A DNA stretch of 64,000 nt from NCBI GenBank assembly GCA_043228905.1, contig JBHGNT010000005.1, positions 3,162,001 through 3,226,000 on the forward strand, given 5' to 3'. Positions 34,448-47,162 of this stretch are shown piece by piece. Below the pieces are notes generated by a model that did not search any database, was not told the DNA's origin, and worked only from the letters and a program-made list of their open reading frames with translations. Origin of the DNA: Azolla caroliniana (taxonomy: Eukaryota > Polypodiophyta). A program made the translations under genes and the position numbers. Positions within the stretch are counted from its first letter, which is position 1. Every line of letters starts with the position of its first letter.

Positions 34448-37400
34448 ATGATGCTCCGCAAACAAGCTCACTGGGGTGCCTTCCAACAACACTACAATCG
34501 GAACCCTAATTCCCTCTCCCACTCTGCTACCCTCAGCCTCCTCGTCACCGCCATTCTCCTCCTCGGCTTCTTCTTCCCTCTCATCGCCCTGCATCAGAAG
34601 AAGACCCCTTTCATCCCACCAAAGAAGACGAAAGCCGAGGATCCGCAATCTCTAGCGGAATCGCTGAGGTGGAGATCGTACACTCTCCAAGAAGCTCTTC
34701 TTTCTGTCGGGCAGAACAAGACCGTGATTGTGTGTGTTGTGAGCGAACCTTACTTGCCATTCCTCGCGAATTGGCTCATCAGTTTGTCTAGATTTGATAG
34801 GCACCATAGTGTTCTTGTCATAGCTGAAGATTATGCTACATTGTATGAAGTGAATCGGAGATGGCCTGGCCATGCTGTTCTTATACCTCCTGCTCTGCCT
34901 CTTCAACAAGCTCACAAATTCGGATCTCAGGTATGTACACACTTTGATTTTCCTTTCCAACGTGTTGATCATCAAGAATGTGGCTAAAAGTTGCATTTTC
35001 TAGTTGTGGACATTGTTGCTGCCGCCTTCTTCATCTTCCTTGAGATCCATATGTGATTTTTGTTTCTAGGTGGATGATCGTATGAACATATATGCTATCA
35101 TACACTAATGGAATGAATTCGGCCAGAGGTAGGCGTACGATCTCAGAGGAGGACCATTCGATCTGTCACAGTTTAGATGTTACGGTTTGGACAGACATAG
35201 ATTTATTCCAGTGATTGTGTTCAGAATATATACACAATCAGACATTGATGTATTCAGTTAGGCCAGACATAGAGGTCATCAGCTAATTGAAAGACCATCG
35301 GGTCAGCTATTGTTTTGATGTTATAGTATGAAGGTTTATTTGTATAAGTAGGTTCCAGACATACATTTTTTGAGCCAATTAGATAAAAGGTAGGACGATT
35401 AGCTCAGTGGACTTTGGTTTGGTTAGCCATATGATGGATCTATGGTCTTGACATAGATCAAAGTTTCGTTGGTACGAGCATGCGTGTGATCCACAATATG
35501 GTTCTCATGGTTTTTCCATATAGATCTAATATTAAGTGGCATAAATAGGTAAGGCTGGTTATGTTATGAGCATGCATGTAATCATACAATAGTGGAATGA
35601 GTTAGACCATAAATAACCCCTTACCCCAGTAGATGACCATTTGGTCAGGTGTAAACTTGGCAGTTTGGTTTGTGGATACACATAGGGGCTAAATTGGCAT
35701 ATAGTGGGATCATGATCTATTGTGCATCTCTTCTTCCTTCATGATGTTTGCGTGGAGAGCTCCCACAAATATAGAGATTGTGCAACTCTCTACAATGTTC
35801 ACCGTCTCATGAGAGGACCTCATGCCAGATGATGAGCTTTATCTCAGGGATATTCAGTTTAATTCTTTTCTTAACTTCTTTGATTATGTTATTGTGTTGA
35901 TTAGAAACTTGAGATTATTAGAATCATTGCTCTCTTACTGATCTTTCAGGGTTTTTTCAATTTCACTTCTCGAAGACCAAGACATTTGCTTCAAATATTG
36001 GACTTGGGATACTCTGTTTTGTACAATGATGTTGACATGGTGTGGCTGAAGGATCCATTCCCATACTTCAAAGGCGATTATGATTTATATTTCATGGATG
36101 ACATGACTGAAGTAAGAATCTTATCTTGTATGTGGTAGGTGTTTCATTTCATGAGGCCACTAAGTCTCCATCAGTGCACAAACATGATCATGACTTGTCT
36201 AGTTAAAAACAAGGGTTTACATTCTTGGCTAATTAAAGTGAATGTTCCAGTTGAAAAGTTCAAAATGATTTAATGCTGGCTTGAGATGGGGAAGAGTTTG
36301 GTCTCATTCGTGACATGTAGACCCATTCTTTCCTACTAGTGAATGAGCTTTCCTATATCCTTCTACGGGAGTGAGAATAGATCATATCAATGGGGGCAAA
36401 TATATATCAATTTCCATATTGCACAAATGTGAATAGAACTAATTGTTTGAATGGGTTCTCTCTATCCCAGAGGAAAGCCAAGGTTGTGAAGTCATTTGGC
36501 ATGTTTGCGTAAGTCCCATGTTAAGATCATCTTCGAAATTCCACTGGCTGCCCTACTGTGAAGCAGGTTAGCATTTGAAGATACAAAATGTAAAACCATG
36601 TAAACGACTGAGCCATCTACGTTTACTACTGATATCTTCTTTTCACGGGTAGTTGGCAACATCAAATTGCATTACCTCATTGGTGATGGTTTCAGAAAGT
36701 CATAATTCATCCCAATGAAATACTTACTCTGGGCCGTGGTTATCCCACTTCAAATAACTGAAATGGGGGTGAAATGTTTCAACAATATCTGAAACAGCCT
36801 GGAAGAAATGTGTCTGAAACAGTCATTTTTTGTTCCCAAAATTTGGGGCCTTTTTCTCTTATTTTGGATTGTTTTTATGGATGGTAATATACAGTTTTTG
36901 TTTTCTTCTTCTCATTCTCCCTCACAAGGATGGATGTGATTTTCATGGCAGATCAAACCAGCCGGCCATTCACATAAACTACCTCCTCCAGGGAAGAAGG
37001 GACGAACATATATTTGCAGTTGCTTGCTCTTTATGAGGCCAACATATGGTGGAAAACTCATTTTAAAGGAATGGATTAATGAGCTTGAAGCACAGCCGTG
37101 GTCCCCTAAAGCCAAGGCTAATGATCAGCCTGCCTTCAATTGGGCACTCAACAAGACAGCCAACCAGGTGCCCCTTTTTTCTATTGTGCTTTAGTTAGAT
37201 CTGTAGTAAATATAAATACATATGTAAGATCTATATATACAAAAGCACATATACATTTACAAGCATATACATATAATCTCCTTATAAGCTAATGGCTTTG
37301 CAAGTAAAAAAAAAAGCATATCCTCGTATACCAACCAAGTCATGGATCTATGCAGGTGAAGCTTTACTTATTACCACAGCAAGCCTTTCCTTCTGGAGGG

Positions 37401-37583
37401 TTGTATTTCAAGAATGAAACTTGGAGAAGTGAAACACATGGAAAACAAACTATCGTTCATAACAACTACATCACAGGATTTGACAAGAAGATCAAACGTT
37501 TCCATGAGTTTAATCTCTGGTTTATTGGTGATGACAATAATCCAACAGAAGCTTTGATGAAATTTAGATCACGCAAAAGCTAA
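34448..37583 (+). CDS. UDP-xylose:fucose alpha-1,3-xylosyltransferase, GT77 (RGXT/MGP4-like)
   Basis: Golgi type II glycosyltransferase that adds xylose to fucose in pectic rhamnogalacturonan II side chains. Exons: 34448-34930, 35950-36111, 36952-37167, 37356-37583; 362 aa, essentially the length of known RGXT proteins. One membrane anchor spans about residues 27-48 (ATLSLLVTAILLLGFFFPLI). The catalytic region has VIVCVVSEPYLPFLANWLIS, VLVIAEDYATLYEVNRRWPG, HKFGSQGFFNFTSRRPRHLL, the metal-binding DVD at 188-190 (YNDVDMVWLKDPFP), DLPPPG-equivalent KLPPPGKKGRTYICSCLLF, NDQPAFNWALNKTA and IVHNNYITGFDKKIKRF. The start was placed at the first ATG (34448); the second, at 34451, is equally possible. 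Loss of an essential RGXT (MGP4) harms pollen tube growth in Arabidopsis; whether this copy has that role is unknown. Confidence 0.95.
35090..35700 (+). repeat. Degenerate internal repeat in the first intron of the xylosyltransferase gene
   Basis: Phrases such as atcatacactaatggaatga (about 35096) and atcatacaatagtggaatga (about 35580) recur, each followed by related words of the type gaccat(t/c)cg and gtcagct. The intron appears partly built from diverged copies of one unit. Confidence 0.45.
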
Positions 37584-37864
37584 CATTCTACAAAAATCTC
37601 AGATGTGGAAGATAAATAGTACCCAAAAAAGCTATGTATCCTTAAATTGGAGGGAAGATCAAAATCTTCATATATTTTTATTGGTGCGTGAAGAGGGCAG
37701 AAGACGGCAGCTTAATGTAGTATAAATATTGTAAAACAATGATTTGGGCCATGATATTCTTGTTTTCTTTTTGAGTTGTAATCAATTTATTTTTATTATT
37801 TTGCTCTTAATTCTGGTTTCGATGGGAGCACCAAAACGTCAGCCTACTGTATCGCATGTATGCA

Positions 37865-37935
<71 letters not shown>

Positions 37936-39580
37936 TGAAACAATTATTTAAGCTATGATATTCTTGTTTTTGGAGTTCTAATAAATTTGTATGGGAGCAC
38001 CAAAACATCACTGTATCGCATGTATGCAATATATATGTGTGTGTGTGTGTGTGTGTAAAACAATTATTTAAGCTATGATATTCTTGTTTTTGGAGTTCTA
38101 ATAAATTTGTATGGGAGCATTATAATAAAATACTCCTTTATATATATGTATGCAATGTATATATAATATTTGTAAAACAACGATTTAAGCCATGATATTC
38201 TTATTTTTGGAGCTCTAATAAAATTGTATGGGAGAATTATAATAAAATACCCCTCTATTTTATGAGCTTGAACAACAAGATTATACATTATGCATGTTGG
38301 TGCTGGGATGGTAAGGCAACGTTTTACCAAGAAAGCAAACCTGTCTAGGCTCAAGGACCTGATACCTAGAGCTTAGGTTTCAGGTAACCCCTTGTGTTTT
38401 AAATACCATCAAAATATAGCTCATAAAGTTGGTTTATCCTTGAGGATTCCAATTATTTTGAATAGCTTGCACAATATTTTCTTTGAGGGCATGATGTAAT
38501 TATGTTCCTTATTATTCTCAATAATACAGCATCATCTAGTATTTTGGTCCAAAAATGCATCTAATTAAGATGCCTCATGTTCTAATTCAATGTTTATTAA
38601 TTATTTTGAATACAATTTCAGTATTTTGATTAAAGAATCAAGATGCTTTATTGGGCAGCGATTTTAAGGAGAAACTACTTTCATTTAGTGATTGAATTCA
38701 GAGCAATACAATTTCGTCTAGTATACATGAGGAATGGGCTCTTATTTCATGATAATCGCCATGGAGTACCATACTAGCTAGTAGCCACCAAAAGCAAGAT
38801 TGATTTGGTAGTTCATGCATTGAGTTCTATAGGTCCTTTATACCTAGATAATATATATTGTAAGGAATGGCTTTTATGTCAGCCAGTCTTACAACACCTT
38901 CAAAGGGTTTACCTTACTGATTAAGATCCTAATGATTGTCATAGGTTGGACAACGGGTTTTTGGAAAGAAGGGATCCCAGCAGATACTGTTCACCATATG
39001 TCATAAGATATTGGACCTTGATTCTCCTTGGAATCTTCCGATTAATTGTCACCCATGACTTTTTGCTTGTCAAAAGACTTCTCAATCTTAAATTAATATG
39101 AGTTGCATCAAGTTTGTTATATATGTGTAGATTCATATTGATTAATACCCAATTTGGAACAAGCATTCATCAAAATTTCACCATGGCCGTTGCTCCATTA
39201 CAATTCTTCATCCCCCTCCTTGTCTGACCTTGTTTCGTAAGTTACAACCATTGCAACAAGACTAGCTGGAGACCAGCCTCCAGCTCCTGCAAGAAAGACG
39301 AACGGCACCACTTATCATCACGTTATGCAGTCCCATCATGGCTCTTCATGAGCCAGCCAGTACCAAATCATGTCCCACGAAAGTTGATCTCATGAATCAG
39401 CTTGGTATGAGAAGGTACATAACGACTAGTTCACTAATTTGACATGTTTTACAGGCCTTTTACATACAATCTAGCTAGCAAATCCTGCATGATGTGACTT
39501 CATTAAATTTGCATGGTTCCCACGAATTACTTGCATACTTACAAGGTGACTTGCCATTCATCCAAACACCAGCTGCTAAC
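37584..39580. other. Downstream region of the xylosyltransferase gene; repeats then plain AT-rich DNA
   Basis: The first 700 bases carry the tandem block listed separately. At about 38285-38390 a ggtgctgggatggtaaggc word resembles a tRNA box A and could mark another SINE scrap, but no clear box B follows. The rest shows nothing recognisable. Confidence 0.45.
37740..38255 (+). repeat. Four-copy tandem array of about 118 bp with AT/GT microsatellites
   Basis: The anchor atgatattctt occurs at about 37751, 37955, 38075 and 38192, each copy followed by tctaataaa-type words and gtatgggag. The spacing of copies 2 to 4 is 120 and 117. Copies 1-3 carry a gcaatatatat or gcaatgtatat junction, leading to a long GT run in copy 1 (about 37877-37937). 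Copy 1 overlaps the expected 3' UTR of the xylosyltransferase gene. Confidence 0.85.
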
Positions 39581-39581
39581 A

Positions 39582-40080
39582 TCATATTATGTGCAGCTCA
39601 CTAAGGGATGGCCCCATGGCGAGGAGTGCATCCAGCACGGTAGTCACGTATGGCTGAGAAATATCGAACGCTCCGAGGGCAGACCATGGCATTACGGGAC
39701 ACGAACAACATGGAATGTGAAGGAACTCCATGGCCACGTGGATTAGCCTAGCCTCCTTTACCAGAGGATCAGCTTCCAGTTGAGACAATTCCAATGTTGG
39801 TAGGGGAGAGTGCCAATTCTTAGTACCTTCCCGTTGTGTGATTAAGGCCCAAGGGTGGCATTATCCCTCCATCTTCTTCTAGTAATTTGGCATCAGCAAG
39901 ACCACTTTGAGACATTTGTTCTTCCTCTACAACTGTGGCGGAGCCCCCATATAATATTAGTGGGAGCGCGAAGGTGTAGGGAGACCCTGCAAGATCATTA
40001 TTATTACTACTACGAATGTATCCCTTCACATTACGTAATAAAGCTGCTTCTTCTTCCTCCATGTAATCAATCCCAGCCTT
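39582..40080 (-). other. Unrecognised GC-richer open segments
   Basis: Two open stretches on the minus strand (about 40080-39820 and 39815-39582) stand out by composition from the AT-rich surroundings. One encodes MEEEEAALLRNVKGYIRSSN with an acidic middle. The other encodes QLEADPLVKEARLIHVAMEF and ends SLSELHII before a stop. A possible donor (ggtactaag, about 39831-39839) lies at the end of the first. I recognise no family, and they may be exons of an unknown gene or a decayed one. Confidence 0.2.
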
Positions 40081-41882
40081 ATTTTCTTCGTCTTGTATAC
40101 TTGCTTGTTGATTATTATTTCATATATATGTGTGTGTCTGTGTTTGTGTTGTGCTTTATACCGATGTTCTGTATTACTTTTTTATTAGAGACAAGCTAGC
40201 AATAAATTTTTGGGATGCCCCTAACACATGTTTGTGTACACGCTTGGCAATTCATGCGTTATGCGTTATGTTTCTTTTTCCCTTCTTCGTTATGCGTTTG
40301 CAAATTGCAACCCTTGTCTTTTATATTTTGAAAAATTGCTGAATTGTCCCTCCCCAAAAAAACACATTTTTTTCAATCGATACCCAAAGAATTACGAGCG
40401 TGTCCATAATAATTAATCCAATGCTCTTCTATGAAAACTTCTTTATGTAAATTTGTTGGAGTGTCAAATAACATAGTCATAGTTTGAACTTTGGCTATTC
40501 TTTCATGAATAACATAATTCTCAAAAACCTATGTATGGAATAAAGGTGCCCTGATTCACTAAAACCACAATAATGATTATTTTTAACTTGTGCCGAAATT
40601 ATTTATGACTTAGTCTGGCAAGTAAGCAAGTAACAAGCATCCATTAGAGGGACTTGTGTTGCTAGCTTTACCAACACGAGGTCTAGTCTTGATACTTTTA
40701 CAACCTTAAAGGGGTGGATTAGTTATTTTCCAATCTCTTGTGCAAGGAGGCAAGTTCTATGTCATCAACTGATTGAAACTTGGATATGATCTCTCTCCAT
40801 TGTGGAACATGAAAGTGTAAACAATTGAAGGAAAAATAATGGAAAATGTAACATTACTGAAGCACAAATGAGGTTGAATTTACGATTGCTCTCATGATAT
40901 TAATGATTTAAATATGCACAAGTTGAAAGACTAACGGTAAGGTGTCAAAAGAAGCATGAGTATATGCAATGGTAGAAAAATTAAATGCTTGGTTCTTAAA
41001 AAAAAAAAAATGTTATGGGGTTAAAGTATGGACCCTAGCATTCCTTGTAGCATCCCTAAGTCCACTTGCAAAGAGTTGGAAAATGTCCAAAAGCTCTCCC
41101 TTATCAAGCTTCTTCAAGTCAAGCTACAAATGTCAAGACATTCTCTTACCTCTTGAGACAAGAACCCTTCCCATTGAGATTATGGGAATGGGAAGGAATT
41201 TCCACAAGTACACATTTTAGATCCAAAACTCTTCACATCGAATTTCTAGGATCACATTATATTACATATTTGCTCCAAATTGTAACAAAACCATCATTTA
41301 ATAAAGCACATCTTTGTTTGCCATAATGTTTCTTCCTTATGATATAGCCCATGTTCTCTTCAATATGAGACATTGCATTAGGACACAAGTGAAGAGTCTC
41401 ATCAATCATGCGTACACATAATGTGACTTTGAACAAGATCATGAGTCAAAGTATCACACTTTAATACAACCCATTGCTTCCAGATATATTCAAGTTTCCT
41501 TTCCACACATCATCAATCAAGTCCACTCCCAACACATTTTCCTCTTACAAACCACAATGTGCACCATTAACTTTAGATGTAAAATTCTTGAACATTCATA
41601 GTCACTACTCAATTTAACATTGGCTATTGGCTATGTAAAAATGTTTGACCTTTAGTTCCATTGGTTCCACTTTGAACCTGAACGACAATAATAAAATCTC
41701 TCTTTATTTTAACCTAACATAATACACATCTTTATTTAATCTATTCTACTACATAGAACTATATATTCTAGTCATCACATGATATCGAAGTGTGAGAGCT
41801 TGTGTAACCCTTAGCATCCTTGTTTGCAAACAGTTGGCTCATACATGTCAACGTAGTTGACCATCACAATTAGAGTTCGGCT
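40081..41882. other. Intergenic, nothing recognised
   Basis: AT-rich sequence with short non-homologous frames only. A short A run lies at about 41000. Confidence 0.5.
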
Positions 41883-42068
41883 ATGTGGTTCACACATCAA
41901 AGAGTTCACCAACAAGATGAGTATGCAAGAGACAACCTTAATAGAATTAACTACACAAGTTGGAGGTATAAAATGACACAATTCCTGGTTAGAAAAAGAT
42001 ATTTAAGTTCTATCGAAGGCGACCTTGCCACCACGCCCGGCATGACACATGTGGACTATATGGGATGA
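41883..42068 (+). mobile_element. Possible Ty1/copia gag fragment
   Basis: A 61-codon open frame contains NRINYTSWRYKMTQFLVRKR followed by YLSSIEGDL, which resembles the conserved NYxxWxxxMxxxL...IxG start of plant copia gag polyproteins. No protease, integrase or RT accompanies it. It is at most a scrap. Confidence 0.35.
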
Positions 42069-42672
42069 CAACAAACTGCAACTTTGTCATGTATTGTCTT
42101 GCAACATGTATGCGTGAAAGGGCAACAAAAGGGTACATATCCATCAACGACTAAACCCTAAAAATCAACCCAGTGTCTTCTCTGACCTCTGTTCACATTT
42201 ACTAGCAAGATTGTTGGAAATAAAGTATTTAGCATGTCTAGTATATTAGCATGATAAGAAGCGGCCCTTGTTTTTATACAGATATGCAAGAAATTATTCT
42301 TGGGAAAAAAGAACAGATAAACACAGAGACTGAATCAGCCAACACACAAAAAATATGAGAGATACATGACACGGGTGAGCCTCTCCCAGAAATCGGTATA
42401 TATTTTTGTGTTCTCTTGTTCCCATCATAATAGGTGAATAGACAATCATGTCAAATAAATTCTAATATTTTATATGGAGGTACTAAGACTCATTTCAATG
42501 GCGACTACAAAAAGAGTATGTTAGCACCTGCATTCTCAACAGCAAGAACAAGGTAAATTTATCCAGCATCACTCATAAAGAGTGCCCATTGAATGAACGG
42601 AACTCTACTAGAAAAAGTATGTGTGTTGAAATAATAATTACGATATAATAATAAAAATTGTGACATGAGAAT
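42069..42672. other. Intergenic, nothing recognised
   Basis: AT-rich. It includes the expected 3' UTR of the minus-strand acyl-CoA-binding protein gene near its right end. Confidence 0.5.
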
Positions 42673-45600
42673 TTATGTATTGGTAGACTTTACAGTATGG
42701 GGGGGAGTCCCAGCTAACCATCCCCACACTCCCCCTGAGCTCTCTTTCTCCACAGTGGTGGCTGCCTCCTGATTCGCTGCAGCCATTTGACGACGCAATA
42801 TTTCTACTTCCTTCTGCAATGCATCCATTGAATGAAGTTTCTGGTGTAGTTCTGCAAGATCAACCTGTGTAATAAAAGTAGATATTTTGCCAAGATGTGT
42901 TAAAATCGAGCCACTATCTATCTGTCAAAAGATCCTCTATATAGAATGTTTAAAGACAGTAATTTACAACGTGGCTCATTTATGACATGGGAAAATACAA
43001 AGATGTGGACGTCTAGGATTTTAGAAAAGCACCGATGTGATGATAAATCATCAGACATCCGCTCTCATTGAGTCATTACATGTACTTGTATGCCGACTTT
43101 TGTGTGACAACTAAAAATCTGCAGTGGGGATATTTCAAAGTTTATAAGAAGTAATACCATATAGAGTGTTTAAAAGCCAGTACCAGACAACCAGCACGTA
43201 TATCTAATGCAACTAACAAGCTGTGCGGATTTAGGCAGCTCGTGATACCAGATGTTTTGTCAAAATGTGCACTATTTTCTGTGCAAAAGCGTATAAATAC
43301 CATACAGTGTTTCAAAGTCAGTAATAGACAACCAGGTTCTAGTATGATTCAGCCAAAAAAAAAGATGTGAGAATTTAGGAGCTCTGGATACCTCCAATCG
43401 GAAACACCTGGACTGTTCATCATCAAGTTGTCCTCGCACAGAACGCAGTTCCTGGCACAAAATATCAAGAATGAGACACTTTTCACAGTTCAAAGTCATC
43501 CAGATATCAGGCAAGCAAGGGAATTCAAAGTGTGAAACAAACCGTTGTAAGCTCTGAATTTGAGGATTGAACTGCACCAAGATCCTGTTTCAAGCGGTCA
43601 TTTTCTGCCTGTAATGTTGATAGAGTAGACTTCAGATCTCCAACATCTTTTGATGTTTGACTCTGTTAAACAAAATTTGAGCATGTTATTACGCAGAAAG
43701 ATGTGGCATCAACACATTCAATCAGTCAGTGTACTTACTACTATGGTCTTGGAATCTGGGATATCCTGTGAGTGAGTACCATTCGCAATTGGTATTTCAG
43801 GTGCAGCATAAGCAGCTTTAACAGAAGCTGCAGCTGCAGCTGCTGCAGGTGATTCGAGATATTTTGGCTGAGACTTTGCTTTCTGATTTGTTTTCATGGT
43901 ATAAACCTGTACATAACCACCTGAAGAGTCAGAAATTGTACATAGATAAAATAGGTATTTTCCCTACAAGAATGTTCAATTAGAAAAAGGCTTATGAATA
44001 TACATCATTGTTGTAATGACCATTGTAGCCACCAAAGGCAATAAGAACTTCTTCACCGTTCCCACAAGCAGACACCACACTGAGCCCCTGGGAACATAAA
44101 AAACAGCAGTTAATCAATCAATGGACACGTGCAATTAAGGCAAGCACTATTTTATCTTAAAAAAGAAAAATGTAAAAGTGCAGTTAAGAATTTAGTATAT
44201 TAGCATGTTTCATAACGTCTTCATTAGAAATATTCAGTCCTGCATTAAAATTAGGTTTGATTTTTACCTAACAGCACTAAACTGGAAAGAAATCTGAAAA
44301 TACTGCAGAACTTACTTCACTTGCAATAGGTGTTCTTCCCTCCACTGAGGTAGCTACAGACCACACAAATGTTGACATATTTAGAACCAGGGTCTCTGAA
44401 ATACCTGTCTTGACAAAGCACAAATCAGTAAATTGCTTTGGACTTTAACAGATAACATCGCCTCCAACACATGAAAGAAGAAAGCACAATTTATTTCATC
44501 AGACAGGAGCATAATAATTGCAAGTTCCTAGAATATTGCCTAACTAGATACGTAATCATTCATTCAATAGACATTTGACCTTCCATGACCACTGAATATT
44601 AAGCTGGTGTCTAAATGATGTTCTAGGAAAACTTTAAAATGCTCTCAGGAAAACATTTCACTTCCAAGAAAACAAAAAATTACTCAAAACCACTTGATCA
44701 TTCCCTCGGCAAACAATGGTTAATCTATACATTAAACTGCGACAAATGATGGGTGAATGATATACTGAATTGATTTTAGAGCTCATTACTAGTCACCCAT
44801 TTTATATAAACAGTCAAGGTATAAGACTGGGAACACACAAGTATGCCATCCACCATGAGCACTTGTGATAGAAGCCTAGTCCTGACAACAATGTGAGATG
44901 AGACTTCAAAACATGCAATCAACAAAACCATATAACCTAACAGTCGGTTGTCTTGGTAACAAAAACCTTGCTGGCAATGTATGGTCATATCAGAAATATT
45001 AGTTGGCATGCTACTGCATGATGGTATTCCATATTATTTTCCCTAATGAAAGCTGTAGATGAAATCAGAATATGAATTGACGGGAAAACTTACCACTCTT
45101 ATTGTCTCCTCCTCCAATTATGAACCAACTATCTCCTATCGTAACGCCAGCATGCCCTGCTCGAGGGGTTGGCAAAACCCCTTGAGGTTGAGGTTGGGAC
45201 CATTCCATCTGCACATCTGAGAATAGTCTCATGAGAAACAAATATGCCAGATGCATATTGAGCATATCTACTGTCTTGCAATGTTACATGGATTTGAAAT
45301 AACAATCAAGGATAAAACAGGTTCTTTCTTATAAATTAGACAATGATATCACAAAAACTACTCAAGCATTTCTGTAACATAAGATCCTCTCTAAACATAT
45401 ATAAAAGATGAATGCAAGTCACAGTGCTAAACTATCATCATTCTCTCTGTCATATCTATAAAATACAACTGAAATAAATTCATGAATGAAAAATATAGCA
45501 AAAAGGTTGAAATAAGGGAAGGTTTAGCAATCACTACTTACACTGTCAAGATCAAGTACATTAAGATCATTGAAACATGTTGAATGTGAGCCACCACCAA

Positions 45601-47123
45601 ATACAAGAAAATATCGCCCTGCTTGAACTGTTGCTGTGTGATCAGAGCGAGGTGCAGGTGGTACTCCTCTACACAGCAAATATTCTTTTTTTAATGCAGC
45701 TATCACATGAAGGCCTCCAAATAAAATAAGAAAAAATAAAAAGAAGTGATATGCATTATGCCTGATCTTAAATATGCTCAAATTCTTCAAGTTATTGTGA
45801 AAATTGTCTTACATAGCTTCAACATCTTCCCAGGTCATAGTTTCAAGATCAAGAATATTCAAGTCATTGAGAAGGCGGCGCTTTCCATCTTCTCCACCAA
45901 ACATGATTAGATTGGATCCCACTAAAGTAACTGATTGACCTCCTCGTGCTACCTATAAAATAATCCATGTTTAAGAAATAAATGCGATTAGTTACATATA
46001 GCAATTGAAATATCTGTTCACATACCGGTGCCTTCCCATATGACGTTAAAAGAGACCATGAACTTGTCTCTAAATCAAATGTACGCACTGTAACAAGAAA
46101 CGCGGTAAATTTCATGCAACCAGTGCAAAATGCATGTACATACTGCTAAATTTGTTTCACCTAAAACTGTATCAGAAGGCTCCTTGGAATGCCCAGCAAC
46201 TGCCAGAAGCTTATTGCCCCATCGAACCTGAAGGAAGGGAACTCTTAGCTTCATCGATAAAAAACAGGTACATGACTGCTGTCTACAGATTAACATATGA
46301 ACAGAGAATAAATGCTACCAGACTATGGCCAGCTAAAGGTGGCAACACATGAGAAGATTCTACTGTGGAGGAATTCTGATCCACCTTCGACCATGTGAAA
46401 GTTTTCAAGTCAAACAACTGCATAGAAACATAAGGCATAACTTATTTTTGGATACTTTATCTATCATGAAATTATATCAGTTACAGCACTTCTATAAGAA
46501 ATAAATTGCTCAATCGAGAGAGCAATCACTGCTGTGTAAAGAAGTATTACCTGCATATCATTTAGGTATCGACCATTATGATTTCCTCCAACAACATACA
46601 TTTTGTCTCCAATAATTTCTGCTGCATGCTGCCATCAGTATGCAAGGAGATTAACAAGGTTTTTTGTACGACTCCACAGTATAACAGGATAGGTCCTTTC
46701 AATACCTGGTATCGAGGTGTGGGCCTACGTCCAGATACTTTAGCAGAGACCCATACATTACGATCAGTTACCACAGCTATTCCCTCAAACAAAACGCCCT
46801 TGTCTTGTATTTCACTCAATATTCCACTTTCCAAAGTGCTAGCTTGATGTGATTGTGGCTCTGCTTGCGATGATAATGGCAATCCCACATTTAGACTTCT
46901 TTTCACATCTAACCTTGGAGATTCCTGGAGATATAATATTATCATTGTTCTTGCTAATGAGAGCATGGTGGCAGCATTAGCACACATAGACATGTAGATA
47001 AAGGTTGATTGGTTGATATATCGATATATTCAAAGTTATGACAAATATGGCTCGTTGGACGAAAATGATTCAAAACAAGCTATATACACTCTTGGACTCA
47101 CAGTTATTTACTACTTAACCCAA

Positions 47124-47162
<39 letters not shown>

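Noticed and set aside
37740-38255. CRISPR-like array of regular repeats
   Set aside because: The units are contiguous tandem copies with microsatellite junctions, not short repeats with unique spacers, and the genome is a plant's.
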